Source: Euzebya pacifica
Lineage (GTDB): Bacteria; Actinomycetota; Nitriliruptoria; Euzebyales; Euzebyaceae
DNA length: 64,000 nt
NCBI RefSeq assembly: GCF_003344865.1
Contig: NZ_CP031165.1
Coordinates: 2,361,910-2,425,909 of the forward strand
Direction of reading: 5' to 3'
The notes under the pieces were generated by a model. That model ran no database searches. It was not told the DNA's origin and saw only the letters and a list, made by a program, of their open reading frames with translations. Both the position numbers and the translations under genes were made by a program. Position 1 is the stretch's first letter; the number at the start of each line of letters is the position of its first letter. Of the stretch, positions 43,377-53,100 are shown piece after piece.

Positions 43377-44525
43377 TCAGCTCACGTCGGCGACCGTTCC
43401 GTTCACCACGAGCTCCTCGACCTCGGCGTCGGCGAAGCCGAAGTCGGCCAGTACCGCGCGGGTGTCGGTGCCCGGCGTCGTTGCCGGTGTGGGCGCCGCG
43501 GGTGGGGTGGCACTGAACCGGGGGGCCGGTGCGGCCTGAGTCATCCCATCGACTTCGACGTGGGCGCCACGCGCGACGTTGTGTGGGTGGACGGCCGCCT
43601 CGTCCAGCGTCAGCACCGGCGCATAGCAGACGTCGGTGCCGAGCAGGATCTTGTCCCACTGGGCCCGCGTCCGCTTGGCGACGGCCTCGGCAATGCGGGC
43701 TTTCTGCTCAGCCCAGCGGGGCTGGTCGTATTGGTTGTCCAACAACTCGTCTTCGGCCAGACCCAACAGGTCACGCATCAGCGAGTAGAACTGCGGCTCG
43801 ATCGGACCAAGCGAAATCCATTGGCCATCCGCGGTGCGGTAGGTGTCATAGAAGGGCGCCCCGCCGTCGAGCATGTTGCTTCCACGCTGGAAGGTGAACA
43901 TCCCGGCGTGCCGAAGAGCGAAGAACGGATTCATCAGCAGGCCGGTGCCGTCGATCATCGCGGCGTCCACGACCTGACCAGTGCCGCTGCGCTGGGCGTG
44001 CAGCAGCCCGCACACCATCCCGTAGGCCAGCAGCATCCCGCCGCCGCCGAAGTCGCCGACCAGGTTGAGCGGCGGGATTGGCTTGCGATCGGCCTCGCCG
44101 ATCGCGTGCAGCGCCCCGGCCAGCGCGATGTAGTTCATGTCGTGCCCGGCGGCGGATGCCAGCGGCCCGTCCTGACCCCAGCCGGTCATTCGTCCGTAGA
44201 CCACCCGGGGGTTGCGCGCCAAGGCGTCCTCGGGGCCCACGCCCAGCCGTTCGGCCACCCCCGGCCTGAATCCTTCGAACAGCCCGTCGGCGAGTTCCAC
44301 CAGCCGAAGGACCACTTCGGTTCCGGCAGGGGACTTGAGGTCAAGCGCGATGCTGCGACGCGACCGGAACAGCGCACCGTGACCGACCGCGGCGGCGGGA
44401 TTGCCGCCCTTGCGGTCGACACGGATCACCTCTGCGCCCATGTCGGCCAGCATCATGCCCGTGAATGGTCCGGGGCCGATGCCGGCCAGTTCGATGATCC
44501 GTACACCCTCAAGCGGTCCACGCAT
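43377..44525 (-). CDS. CaiB/BaiF-family (class III) CoA-transferase
   Basis: This 382-residue protein starts with MRGPLEGVRIIELAGIGPGP and has the family layout of two interlocked domains; the catalytic Asp lies in GHDMNYIALAGALHAIG. LADMGAEVIRVDRKGG and the RSRRSIALDLKSPAG segment are typical. Members move CoA between acids or racemise 2-methylacyl-CoAs (AMACR). Either would suit a pathway with bulky or branched acyl-CoAs. It is convergent with the thiolase gene and monocistronic. Confidence 0.88.
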   Translation of the reverse strand: MRGPLEGVRIIELAGIGPGPFTGMMLADMGAEVIRVDRKGGNPAAAVGHGALFRSRRSIALDLKSPAGTEVVLRLVELADGLFEGFRPGVAERLGVGPEDALARNPRVVYGRMTGWGQDGPLASAAGHDMNYIALAGALHAIGEADRKPIPPLNLVGDFGGGGMLLAYGMVCGLLHAQRSGTGQVVDAAMIDGTGLLMNPFFALRHAGMFTFQRGSNMLDGGAPFYDTYRTADGQWISLGPIEPQFYSLMRDLLGLAEDELLDNQYDQPRWAEQKARIAEAVAKRTRAQWDKILLGTDVCYAPVLTLDEAAVHPHNVARGAHVEVDGMTQAAPAPRFSATPPAAPTPATTPGTDTRAVLADFGFADAEVEELVVNGTVADVS

Positions 44526-44924
44526 GACGGTAACCTACGTGAGAGACCGGCTTCTCGAAAAACCAACCGAGGGTCGTGTGCCCGTCGTGGGTGATGTAGC
44601 GGGGTGGGTGTTGTGGAAAGCGACTAATGCGTTGTCGTCGCTGGCGAGGTGCTCGCGGCTGGTCAGAGCCTTCGGTACCGAAGTAGGGCTACAGAACTTC
44701 CCTGGGTTCCTTCGAGGCTCCTGGCCTTGGAAACGAGGATGGAGTCATGCCAGACAACACCTCAGCACGAAAGATCACGTCGCATCGCTACAGCGCGGCG
44801 GGGGAGCGGGAAGTCCGCGAGGTCCGTCAGCTCCGCAAGAAGTGGTCGTGCTCATGATGCTCGAGGGAGTCCCATCGGGTGGTGTAGGACCGTGCGTCTG
44901 ATTCATTTGCCGGTGGCGGGGCCC
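44526..44924 (+). other. Intergenic region right of the catabolic island
   Basis: There is no convincing gene here. A 35-codon frame from ATG 44747 has no recognised homology. The only structure is the perfect 14-bp palindrome CTTCGGTACCGAAG at 44670-44683, about 145 bp upstream of the CoA-transferase start. The region lies next to insertion-sequence debris and may itself be partly rearranged. Confidence 0.5.
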
Positions 44925-45079
44925 CGCGGGTCCCAGAACTTCGCCAGTACTTCCCCAAGGACAACGACCTCGCCCGCCACGACGCCGAGGTCCTGGAGGC
45001 CATTGCCGCGACGCTTGACCAACGGCCCCGCAAGACACTGGGCTGGCGCACTCCCGCCGAAGCGTTGGGGGTGGAGTGA
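44925..45079 (+). pseudogene. IS30-family transposase C-terminal fragment
   Basis: The plus frame ending at 45079 reads ELRQYFPKDNDLARHDAEVL, then EAIAATLDQRPRKTLGWRTP and AEALGVE. LRQYFPKxTDL and the RPRKTLGWRTPAEAL tail are diagnostic for IS30 transposases. Only about 50 residues remain; the DDE core and N-terminus are missing. The last codons and the stop lie inside the left terminal repeat of the IS3 element, so the IS3 insertion reshaped the end of this fragment. Confidence 0.75.
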
Positions 45080-45110
45080 CCCCTGTTTCGTGGACGGGGT
45101 CGGATTTGGG

Positions 45111-45962
45111 TCAGGCTGCCTCGGAGGAGGCGTCGTTCTCGTAGTCGATGGGTGAACGGTAGTCCAGCGCGGAGTGGCGCCGGCGGGTGTTGTAGAAGCC
45201 CTCGATGTAGTCGATGACGGCGAGGTCGGCCTCATGCCGAGTCGCGAACCGGGTCCGGTCGATCAGCTCACACTCCAGCGACGCGAAGAAGCTCTCCGCC
45301 ATCGCGTTGTCGAAGCAGTCGCCAGTCGATCCGGTCGAGGGTGTCGTGCCGGTCTCGGCACAGCGCTGTCCGAAGGCGATGGAGGTGTACTGGCAGCCCT
45401 TGTCGCTGTGATGGATCACCGCGTCGGGCCGGCGGCGGAAGACCGCCATGTTCAACGCGTCGAGCACAACCTGGGTGTGCAGGGTGGGCGCGGTCGCCCA
45501 GCCCACGATCCTGCGGGACCAGACGTCGAGCACGATCGCGAGGTAGGTGAAGCCCTGCCACGTCGGGACATACGTGATGTCGGCGACCCACTTCTGGTCT
45601 GGCCATGTGGCGGTGAAGTCCCGCTCTAGCAGGTCTGGGGCGGCGGCTGAGGCGCGGTCCTGTCGAGTGGTCTTGCCTTTGCGGCGCCGCGAGACGCCCT
45701 CAAGACCGGCGTTGCGCATCAACCGTGCGACACGCTTGACGCCGACCTCGCGGCCTTCGGCGAGCAGGTCGGCGTGGATGCGGCGGGCGCCGTAGGTGCC
45801 ACGCGACTCGGCGTGGTGGTGACGGATCCGTTCGCTCAGCTCGCGGTCGTCGATCGTGCGCTGGCTGTCGGGGCGGGACAGCCACGCGTAGTAGCCGCTG
45901 GTGGAGACCTCCAGCAGTCGGGCCATCGTCGCGACGGCGTGCTCGGCCTGATGCGCCTTCAT
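45111..45962 (-). CDS. IS3-family transposase OrfB (DDE integrase core)
   Basis: This 283-residue protein has an HTH_21-like N-terminal part (RGTYGARRIHADLLAEGREV) and the rve core with the catalytic triad: Asp in KWVADITYVP, Asp in HHSDKGCQYTS, and Glu in MAESFFASLECELID. It has full length for this family. It overlaps orfA by four bases (ATGA); in IS3 elements the active protein is usually an OrfAB fusion made by a -1 frameshift, but I see no classic A6G slippery heptamer in the overlap. Confidence 0.92.
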   Translation of the reverse strand: MKAHQAEHAVATMARLLEVSTSGYYAWLSRPDSQRTIDDRELSERIRHHHAESRGTYGARRIHADLLAEGREVGVKRVARLMRNAGLEGVSRRRKGKTTRQDRASAAAPDLLERDFTATWPDQKWVADITYVPTWQGFTYLAIVLDVWSRRIVGWATAPTLHTQVVLDALNMAVFRRRPDAVIHHSDKGCQYTSIAFGQRCAETGTTPSTGSTGDCFDNAMAESFFASLECELIDRTRFATRHEADLAVIDYIEGFYNTRRRHSALDYRSPIDYENDASSEAA

Positions 45963-46267
45963 GAACGCGAACGCCTCCGGGGCGTCGCGTCGGTCTCCGC
46001 GGCGAACCAGGCCGCGGCTTTTCGGAGGATCTCGCGTTCCTCGCGCAGGATCTTGTTCTCCCGGCGAAGTTGGGCGAGCTCGTCACGCTCGGCACGGCCG
46101 AGCTGGTCAGGGTCGTCCTCGGCAGCGTCGGCGGCGATCCAGTTCCGGATCGTCTGCGCGGTCGGCTCATAGTCGCGCGACAGCTCCTCCGGCGAACGCC
46201 CGGCCTTGACGAGCGCGATCAGCTGCTCACGCAGCTCGGGTGGGTACGGCGGGCGGTTCCTCGGCAT
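45959..46267 (-). CDS. IS3-family transposase OrfA (helix-turn-helix)
   Basis: This 102-residue protein has an N-terminal helix-turn-helix (PPELREQLIALVKAGRSPEE, then YEPTAQTIRNWIAAD) followed by a leucine-zipper-like coiled coil (DELAQLRRENKILREEREIL). OrfA binds the terminal repeats and modulates transposition. The gene starts 56 bp inside the right terminus of the element. Confidence 0.9.
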   Translation of the reverse strand: MPRNRPPYPPELREQLIALVKAGRSPEELSRDYEPTAQTIRNWIAADAAEDDPDQLGRAERDELAQLRRENKILREEREILRKAAAWFAAETDATPRRRSRS

Positions 46268-46323
46268 CGTGGCTCCATCCTCCTCGCAAGAGGGACGGTG
46301 TCCAGAGAACCGGGCTCACTCCA

Positions 46324-46498
46324 TGAGAAACAAATAGCCCGAGCCTCATCAAACCCAGTGCGGTTCACCAACCTGCGCAAGCAGGCTGCTTCACAGACCT
46401 ACAGCCGACTAGTCGAGGCAGGCGAGCAGGCGGACTACGACGGTCCGGGCCCTGATGACGTTCAAGAGGTTCTCGACGTGACAGGAGCGTCTCCATGA
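46324..46498 (+). pseudogene. C-terminal end of a gene truncated by the IS3 insertion
   Basis: Immediately right of the IS end the plus frame reads FTNLRKQAASQTYSRLVEAG, then EQADYDGPGPDDVQEVLDVT and stops at 46498 in an ATGA overlap with the next gene. The overlap and continuous frame up to the IS boundary suggest a real gene whose 5' part was lost. I do not recognise the family; only about 55 residues remain. Confidence 0.45.
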
Positions 46499-46854
46499 GT
46501 TTCCTTCATCCAGAGGAGGCCAGACAATGCAAGCGGTGCGACCACATCTGGTTCGCAGAGAAGTGGACATCCGCACGGAAACCGATCGTGGGGACGGGGC
46601 TGTCTGCACGGCAACAGGATCTCCATATCCAGACCGTCCACCAAGAGCGGAAGTCGCACCTCAAGGCGTACAAGCAGTGCCCGTCATGCGGCTCGAAGAA
46701 GGTCAAGACCATCTCGAAGAAGGTCGCGGAGGCAGCCGTGCACAGGACGCAGCCTTCGGCCACTGCAGGACCGCCGCCGGGTTGGTATCCCCCATCGGAC
46801 GGCGGTCCCCCTCGCTACTGGGATGGACAGCGGTGGACGGCGTCTGGGCCGTGA
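46495..46854 (+). CDS. Zinc-ribbon protein with C-terminal DUF2510 motif
   Basis: This 119-residue protein carries two CxxC pairs, Cys12/Cys15 (CKRCDHIWF) and Cys62/Cys65 (CPSCGSKKV), which can form one zinc ribbon. The C-terminal motif PPGWYPPSDGGPPRYWDGQR is the DUF2510 signature found in many actinobacterial membrane-associated proteins, but here no membrane helix follows. It is coupled by ATGA to the truncated gene before it. Function unknown; binding to nucleic acid or protein is possible. Confidence 0.75.
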   Translation: MSFLHPEEARQCKRCDHIWFAEKWTSARKPIVGTGLSARQQDLHIQTVHQERKSHLKAYKQCPSCGSKKVKTISKKVAEAAVHRTQPSATAGPPPGWYPPSDGGPPRYWDGQRWTASGP

Positions 46855-47079
46855 GGCTCGCCCACACACTCATGGCTCTCGCCGTCTACGGCACCACTGG
46901 TAAGTGGAGAAGGTCGCCCAGGATCCGTAAGGCGCCGGGATGTCAACAGTCGAGACTGTCCATCCCTGCCTGCTCGGCGCGAATCGCCGGTCGCCGTAGC
47001 ACGTTCGGCACCTCGTGACACAAATGCATGTGCCACTGCGTCATACCGGACGTCGATGGTCTAACGTCCAAGGGAGCAC

Positions 47080-47691
47080 ATGATGAGCAGTTCTCGGCGT
47101 GCGGTGATGTGGACGGGGGTCGCGGGTGTGATGGCTGTCGTGGCGGTTGCGTGTGGATCGGGACCGTCGATCGGGGAGTTGGCGGCGGGCACGTGGTCGT
47201 GCCGTGCCGAGGAGGTGGCCGAGCTCCAGGGTGACGTGGCCGAGCTCGACTCCCTTCCTGCGCCGTTCGACGGGGCCTTCGAACTCGAGGGCACGATCGA
47301 CTCGTTCCCCCATCTCGCCCGTCCCGACGAGGTCGTGTCCCACCCCCTCGATGTCGTGGAGGCCACGGTTGCGGTGCATCCCGAGGGATTCTTCCGGGCC
47401 CGTGGCGGACCGTTGACCAACGGGCAGCTCTTCGAGGGTGAGTGGCAGGACAACGGTGACGTGACGGTCGTCGTCGTCCGCGAGGAGGACCGGGAGGTTC
47501 TGGACTACTACGGTTTGGAGGGCTCGGTGGGCGAGGCGTTGGGGAGGCTGTTCATCGGGGACACCGAGAGCGTGCATGACGTCGAGCTGACCTGGGAGGA
47601 TGAGCGGCGCGTCACGATGAGCTTCACCGAGCGATCGGAGTCGAACCTCCTCACGTGCGTCAAGGTCAGCGACGTCCCGCAGCCGGTGTAG
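47080..47691 (+). CDS. Predicted lipoprotein of unknown function
   Basis: This 203-residue protein starts at ATG 47080 after AAGGGAG. It has a basic N-terminus, a hydrophobic helix and lipobox VVAVAC, so it is probably anchored outside the membrane. The mature part is acidic and beta-rich (GTWSCRAEEVAELQGDVAEL, FEGEWQDNGDVTVVVVREED) and recalls a small lipocalin-like or secreted sensor domain, but I recognise no family. It lies 17 bp before the sigma-factor gene, so the three genes 47080-50004 may form one operon. Confidence 0.7.
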   Translation: MMSSSRRAVMWTGVAGVMAVVAVACGSGPSIGELAAGTWSCRAEEVAELQGDVAELDSLPAPFDGAFELEGTIDSFPHLARPDEVVSHPLDVVEATVAVHPEGFFRARGGPLTNGQLFEGEWQDNGDVTVVVVREEDREVLDYYGLEGSVGEALGRLFIGDTESVHDVELTWEDERRVTMSFTERSESNLLTCVKVSDVPQPV

Positions 47692-47707
47692 TGGGACTCG
47701 ACCGGCA

Positions 47708-48274
47708 ATGACACGCGACGGCGCAACACGCGACGGGGTCGACCTGCGGGCGGAGCTCGAGCGGGTCGCGGTCGCCGCTGCCGCCGGCGACCGTGCGGCG
47801 CTTGACCGCACGCTCGAACTCATCGACCGGCTCGGCTTGGTCCGCACTGCCGTGCGGCGTGTCGTCGTCAACGCCCAGATGGTGGAGGACGTCTGTCAGG
47901 ACGTCGTGGTGGCCGTGGCCGAACGGGTCGGGTCGTGGGACGGCCGGAGCCGCTTCTCCACCTGGCTGTACACGGTGGCCCGAAACCGGGCGATCGACGC
48001 CGTCCGACGCCAGCGACCCACCGACGAGATTCCTGCGCGTCTCGCCGCCGACCAGCGGCGAGTGTCGTCGATGATCGCGGAACGACGTGATGTCCAGGCG
48101 ATGCTCGAGGACCTGCCCGACCGCTACCGGCGGCCGGTGATCATGCGCGATGTCGAGCAGTTGGACTACGACGAGATCGCTGCGCTGCTGGACCTCAAGC
48201 CCGCAACGGTGCGGACCCGTGTGTCCCGCGGTCGCGTCATGATCGGCCGTCGACTCGAGGAGTCGCCGCAGTGA
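47708..48274 (+). CDS. RNA polymerase sigma factor (ECF-type, sigma-70 family)
   Basis: This 188-residue protein has sigma region 2 (MVEDVCQDVVVAVAERVGSW, then RSRFSTWLYTVARNRAIDAV) and region 4 (LEDLPDRYRRPVIMRDVEQL, YDEIAALLDLKPATVRTRVS), about residues 45-100 and 133-180. ECF factors direct RNA polymerase to a small regulon under control of a partner. No classical zinc anti-sigma follows; instead a Ser/Thr kinase starts in an overlapping GTGA. The kinase may be the control element. Confidence 0.9.
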   Translation: MTRDGATRDGVDLRAELERVAVAAAAGDRAALDRTLELIDRLGLVRTAVRRVVVNAQMVEDVCQDVVVAVAERVGSWDGRSRFSTWLYTVARNRAIDAVRRQRPTDEIPARLAADQRRVSSMIAERRDVQAMLEDLPDRYRRPVIMRDVEQLDYDEIAALLDLKPATVRTRVSRGRVMIGRRLEESPQ

Positions 48275-50004
48275 CCACCAGACTGTTGGGCCGGTACCGG
48301 CTGGACGGTGTGCTCGGCTCGGGGGCCTTCGCGACGGTCCACCGCGGCTTCGACGAGCAGTTCGACGACCCGGTCGCGGTCAAGATCCTGGCCGAGAACC
48401 ATGCCGCCGATCCCGACATGCGCGATCGGTTCGTGGCCGAGGGGCAGGTGCTGCGACGGATCGGCTCGCCTCATGTCGTGCGGGCCCACGACTTGGCCGA
48501 GGGCGAGGACGGGCGGCCGTTCTTGGTGCTCGAGCTGTGCGACCGCGGAACGGTCCGCGAACGTGTTGACGAGCTGTGGCAGGCGGGCTGGTCGGCTGGC
48601 GCGGCTGACGTCACGGCGGTCGCGCGACCGCTCGCGGCGGCTATCGGGGCGATGTCGACTGCCGAGGTGGTGCACCGGGATCTGACACCGTCGAACCTGT
48701 TGCTGACCACCGCACCACCCGCGGTGCCGGTGGATCTGGCGTCGCTCGTGGTCGGACCGGGGGAGCGGCTGGCCGTCACCGACCTCGGGTTCTGCAAGGA
48801 CCTGGCCCGGTCGACCGGGATCACGGCCGCCGGTGGCACCGACGGCTTCCAACCTCCGGAGCAACGGCGCGTCGGCGGGCTCGTCGACGTGCGATCGGAC
48901 CTGTGGGCGGCATCAGCGCTGCTGACCTGGCTGATCAGCGGGGAGGCCCCCGAGGGCCAGGACCGCGCCCGGCAAGATCTTCTCGCACGCGGCGTCCCGG
49001 CGGACGTCGTACGGGCCATCACGGCCGGGCTGGCCGAGGACCCCGATTCCAGACCGCCCGACCCCGACGCCTGGCTGGCGCCCATCGTCGGGGCCTGCCG
49101 GACGTGGTCCGGCCCCTCGGTAGCCCCGATCCCGGTGCTGCCCAGAAGAAACAGGCGGCGTGGGTTGGCTCTTGGCGCTGCCGTGGCGGCGGTACTGGGG
49201 CTGTTCGCCGTGCTCAGCCTGGGTGGTGGCGACGACGAACCCGAGGACGGCCTCCTCGGCGACGGCCCGATCGACCTCAACCGGCAACCCTCACCGGTCG
49301 CGCCCGTCACGGACGTCACGCCCACCCCGACCCCGACGCCCACAGCGACGGCAACGCCGACTCCCGACCCCGAGGAGGTCGCACTCGAGTACGGTCCGGC
49401 GTTGACGCGCACGTGGACGTTCGAGCTCGACAGCACCGAGGGATGGTTGTACGAGGTCGAGGTGACCGCCGACGTGGCCCTTGCGATCGGGTCGTACTTC
49501 GAGGAGGACTGGCCACCGCCCAACACCGCCGTCCGCACCGCGATCCGCGGTGGCGTGTCGGTGGAGGTCACCGATGTCACCCCCGGTGATCGGGACGCGC
49601 CGAGCCTGGTGGGCATCACGCGGCGCGTCGGCTGGTTCGACGACGACCTGCCGGGGTTCAACACCAGCCAGTGCCAGGGGTATGAGATCGTCGATCACGC
49701 CCCGGCCATCGCGATGCACTGCCACACCGCCGACGTCGAACCGTCCGTCCTGGGGCAGTGGCAGTCCTTCACGATCGAGGGGAGTGACCCGGCCGACGTC
49801 GATGCGGTGGTGGACGCCTATGCAGATCGTCCCCTCGACTTCGTGTTCTTCGGGTACGACCTGGCGTTCGGATCGGCGTGCCGGGTGCTCCTCCTCGCTG
49901 ATGGGTCCATCGTGCAGGACACCGTCGGGAGCACAGAACGGCGTCCATGCGTGATCAGCGGACCCGACACCCACACCTACCCCCCGGGTCCCCCGGAGAG
50001 CTGA
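48271..50004 (+). CDS. Membrane-anchored Ser/Thr protein kinase-like protein with extracellular domain
   Basis: This 577-residue protein has a kinase domain at about residues 9-275: Gly-loop GSGAFATV (16-23), Lys38 in VAVKIL, HRDLTPSN at 135-142 and DLG at 171-173. HRDLxPxN has Thr139 where kinases usually have Lys, which could lower activity. A transmembrane helix spans residues 298-317, then a Thr-Pro-rich linker (around 348-367) and an extracellular beta-rich domain of about 200 residues. It is coupled to the sigma-factor gene and so may couple an outside signal to transcription. The last stretch is convergent with the relaxase gene. Confidence 0.85.
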   Translation: MTTRLLGRYRLDGVLGSGAFATVHRGFDEQFDDPVAVKILAENHAADPDMRDRFVAEGQVLRRIGSPHVVRAHDLAEGEDGRPFLVLELCDRGTVRERVDELWQAGWSAGAADVTAVARPLAAAIGAMSTAEVVHRDLTPSNLLLTTAPPAVPVDLASLVVGPGERLAVTDLGFCKDLARSTGITAAGGTDGFQPPEQRRVGGLVDVRSDLWAASALLTWLISGEAPEGQDRARQDLLARGVPADVVRAITAGLAEDPDSRPPDPDAWLAPIVGACRTWSGPSVAPIPVLPRRNRRRGLALGAAVAAVLGLFAVLSLGGGDDEPEDGLLGDGPIDLNRQPSPVAPVTDVTPTPTPTPTATATPTPDPEEVALEYGPALTRTWTFELDSTEGWLYEVEVTADVALAIGSYFEEDWPPPNTAVRTAIRGGVSVEVTDVTPGDRDAPSLVGITRRVGWFDDDLPGFNTSQCQGYEIVDHAPAIAMHCHTADVEPSVLGQWQSFTIEGSDPADVDAVVDAYADRPLDFVFFGYDLAFGSACRVLLLADGSIVQDTVGSTERRPCVISGPDTHTYPPGPPES

Positions 50005-50122
50005 ACGGGCGAGTCCAGCCAGGTCTGCGGACGCTGTCGCCCTTCCGTCCACTGGATGGGCTCGGAGTGCTGGCCCCGGGGCCGCCTTCGCCTGGACGCG
50101 GCGGGATGGCAGCACGGTACGA

Positions 50123-53100
50123 CTACATTCCGGGGCCGTCGTGTGCCCGGCTGGGTGCCCGCGAAGCCCGGTGGCCCGTCGTGGCGGGACGGTGCGCGAG
50201 TGTCCTGGCGCGGTGGAGGGCCGCGGCGGCGAGAGCATGGGCGGGGTGGGACGGTCTGGTGGTGCCGAGGGGCGTGTCGGCGTGGATGTCGTGGCGGTCG
50301 CGGTAGGCAGCGATGGTGACCAGTGCCCTGGTCCAGGCGCGACGACGGTCGCGGTCGGGCGGGGGCGGGCCGAGACTGACCACCCACGGCCGCCGGTCGG
50401 CGATGGCCGTACGGACCAGATCTCTGGCCCGCAGCAGGATCAGTTCCCGGCGGGTGTCCAGCGCGGCGGCCATGGTCGGGTCCATGGTGCCGGTGGCCTC
50501 GGGGAGGAACCCGGCGACGAGCTTGGGTGTGCCGTCCGGGCCGACCGATCGGAGGTGGGACAGGACCCGGTGCCGCAGGACCGCGGCCGGGTCCCGCGCA
50601 CCACGCCACCCACCCCGGGTGAGAAGGTCGGGCAGGACCTGTTCGGGGGTGCAGCCGTGTGCGTCGGCCATCCGTAGCGCCGCGGCGAGCGGGCCGAACG
50701 CGGGTGACCGGATGACACGTTGGGCGAGGGGGTCGGGAAGGTTCGTTTCCAGCAGCTGTGTCCAGCGGTGGTGCTGTGCGGCGTTGGCGATGGTCTCGTA
50801 CTCCGCGGCGAGGGTGGCGATGGACCCTGCGCGGTCCTGCGCTCGCCGGACCCGGGCGTGGGCGGACTCTTCGGCCCCGGTGCGGGCGAGGACCGCGGCG
50901 AGGACGTCGGTTGCGGTCCTCGGGTGTGCGGTGTGGGGTTCCGCGTCGGGGGTGTCGGTACAGACGTGGGCGGAGTTGGCGTGCCGGCCCCTGCTCATGG
51001 CGACGTAGAGCTGTTCGCGGGTGAGTGCGTCGGTGACGATGGTGTGGGCGGTGTCGACCGTCGAGCCCTGGGCGCGGTGGGTGGTGGTCGCGTAGCCGAG
51101 GTCGACGTGCTCGGCGACGTAACCGGCTGGGAGCGTGACCTGCGGGCCGCCGCCGGGCGCGGTCGCGGTGAGGCTGCCATCGGCGTGGGTGGCGGTCACC
51201 GTCCAGTGGTCGCCGTTGCGGATCCACCGTCGGCCGGCACGCAGCCGCCGGTCGTTGCGGCGGGTGACGATCCGGTCGCCGGCCGAGGCGCGTGTGCCGT
51301 CGCGAAGTGGCACCTCGCGGAGGGGGTTGACGTGGCCGGCGGAGATCAGGTCGGTACGCGCCCGGGCGTTGAGGTCGGTCACGAGCTGACGGGTCGGAGC
51401 GATGAGCAGGCTGTGCCGGCCGTCCCGCGTGTCGGCGTGCCAGGCCGTGTAGGCGGTGTCGACCATCGTCTCGGTCGGCCCGTCATGGACCCGACCGTTC
51501 GCCGCATAGGTGTTCAGACAGGCGCTGTCACCGCGACGCAGCTGCAGTGAGGCGTCGGCCTCCCAGGGGGTGGTGAACCGTCGGACCTCGGTGAGGGTCG
51601 GGTGGTCGGGCCGGTCGGTGGCGAGGAGGCTGAACGCGCCGCCGGCCTGGACGGCGGCGAGCTGGGCTGGGTCACCGACGAGCAGGACCTTGGCGTCGAC
51701 GGTGGCGGCGTGTGTGGCGAGTGCATCGAGGGTGTGGGTGCCGGCGAGGGTGGCCTCGTCGATGATGACGAGCTGCCCGGGCGTCAGGGCAGCGCGGTCG
51801 TTGCGGTGGTCGTGGAGCCATTTGGCGGTGTTCTCGGTTGCGATGCTGAGTTCGTCGGCCAGCACCCGTGCGGCTGCCGCGGAGGGGGCGAGCCCGACCA
51901 CGCTGCGGGGGCCGTGGCTGGCCTCCCACACCCTGCGGAGGGCGGCCAGCGTGGTGGTCTTGCCGGTGCCTGCCGGGCCGACGAGCAGGTCCACCCTCCG
52001 GCCGGACCGGGCGATCGAGACGACCGCGTCGGCCTGGTCGTTCCCGGGTGTGCGGCCGTCCCGGTCGGGGAGTTGCACGACCGTGGCTGCGACATGGTCG
52101 GGGGCGGCAGGTCCGGTGGGGTCGCGGGACAGCCGGAGCAGGCGGTCTTCCGCGGCGAGCAGCCCGGTGGAGGTATAGCGGACGGCGTGCCTGGGTCGAA
52201 ACACGCTGGTGCCGTCGGCCCGCCGCAACGCCGCTGGCACCGGGGCGAGGTCGGGCGGCTCGATCGGGACCGACCCGGCCTCCGCACGCGCGACGACCTG
52301 GTCGACGGCGGCCTCGCGTGCCCGGGGACTGTCGAACCGGTGGCCGGCAAGACGGCGACTGGCCTCGGCGTGAAGGTTCCAGTGGTGCCAGGTCGATCGT
52401 CGCTCGCACGTCGACTCAAGCACCGCGGCGGCGATCTGCTCCACATCCGGGGTGCCGGAGGACAGCACGGGGGTTGCAGGGGGCCGCACGAGGCCGGCTG
52501 CCCACTGCGCGGGGTCGTCGTCGAGCATCCGTGCGGCCCGGTCGTGCCAGCTGGTGGTGAGGTCATGCAGGGAGCGGACCTGCTTGTCGGGGCGGGTGGC
52601 CAGCGTGGCTTGCTGGCGCAGCCGGATCACCACTCCCGCGGTGGGTTGCCGACCGTGCGTGGCGACGTAGTCGGCGATCAGCTGGTCCTTGGCCTGCTCG
52701 ATCGCGGCGGTGCGTGAGGAGAAGCCGTCGAGCAGGGATTGCGGGACACCGGTGACCTCCAGCGCGGGGTTGCGGTCGGCACCACGCGCACGCAACCCCC
52801 ATTGCACCCCGAGCGTCCGGGCGAGGCGGTCGGCGAGCAGACCGTTGTAGTGCTCCGACAGGGCCACCATCGCCGCGTGCACCGGGCGACCGTCAAGGGA
52901 CCGCCATGCCCCGTCGGTGACAGTCCTGACCTTGTTGGACACCACGACGTGGGTGTGCAGCTGCGGGTCGCCGGTGCGGGAGTCCCAGTGGTCGAAGGCC
53001 ACCGCCGCCACCCCGTGCACGTCGACCTGGGCCACGGCCCCGTCCGGACCGGTCGCTCCCATCCGGGTGGCTGCCACCTCCCGTTCGAAGAGGCCGAGCA

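Larger units (their letters stand above)
45072..46323 (-). mobile_element. IS3-family insertion sequence (about 1.25 kb)
   Basis: The element holds orfA (45959-46267) and orfB (45111-45962) on the minus strand. The ends are imperfect inverted repeats: TGGAGTGACCCCTGTTTCGT at 45072 and, read inward from 46323, TGGAGTGAGCCCGGTTCTCT; the next bases also align partly (TGGAC...GTC in both). Ends are TG...CA as in IS3. The three bases flanking each end (GGG and TGA) differ, so no target duplication is visible, which suggests later rearrangement or an old insertion. Both reading frames look intact. Confidence 0.8.

Noticed and set aside
44747-44854. Short open frame after ATG 44747
   Set aside because: At 35 codons, with no similarity I recognise and insertion-sequence debris around it, it cannot be supported as a gene.
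50072-50083. GGCCCCGGGGCC palindrome as a bidirectional terminator
   Set aside because: It has no loop and no U tract; a 12-bp GC palindrome is expected by chance at this composition.
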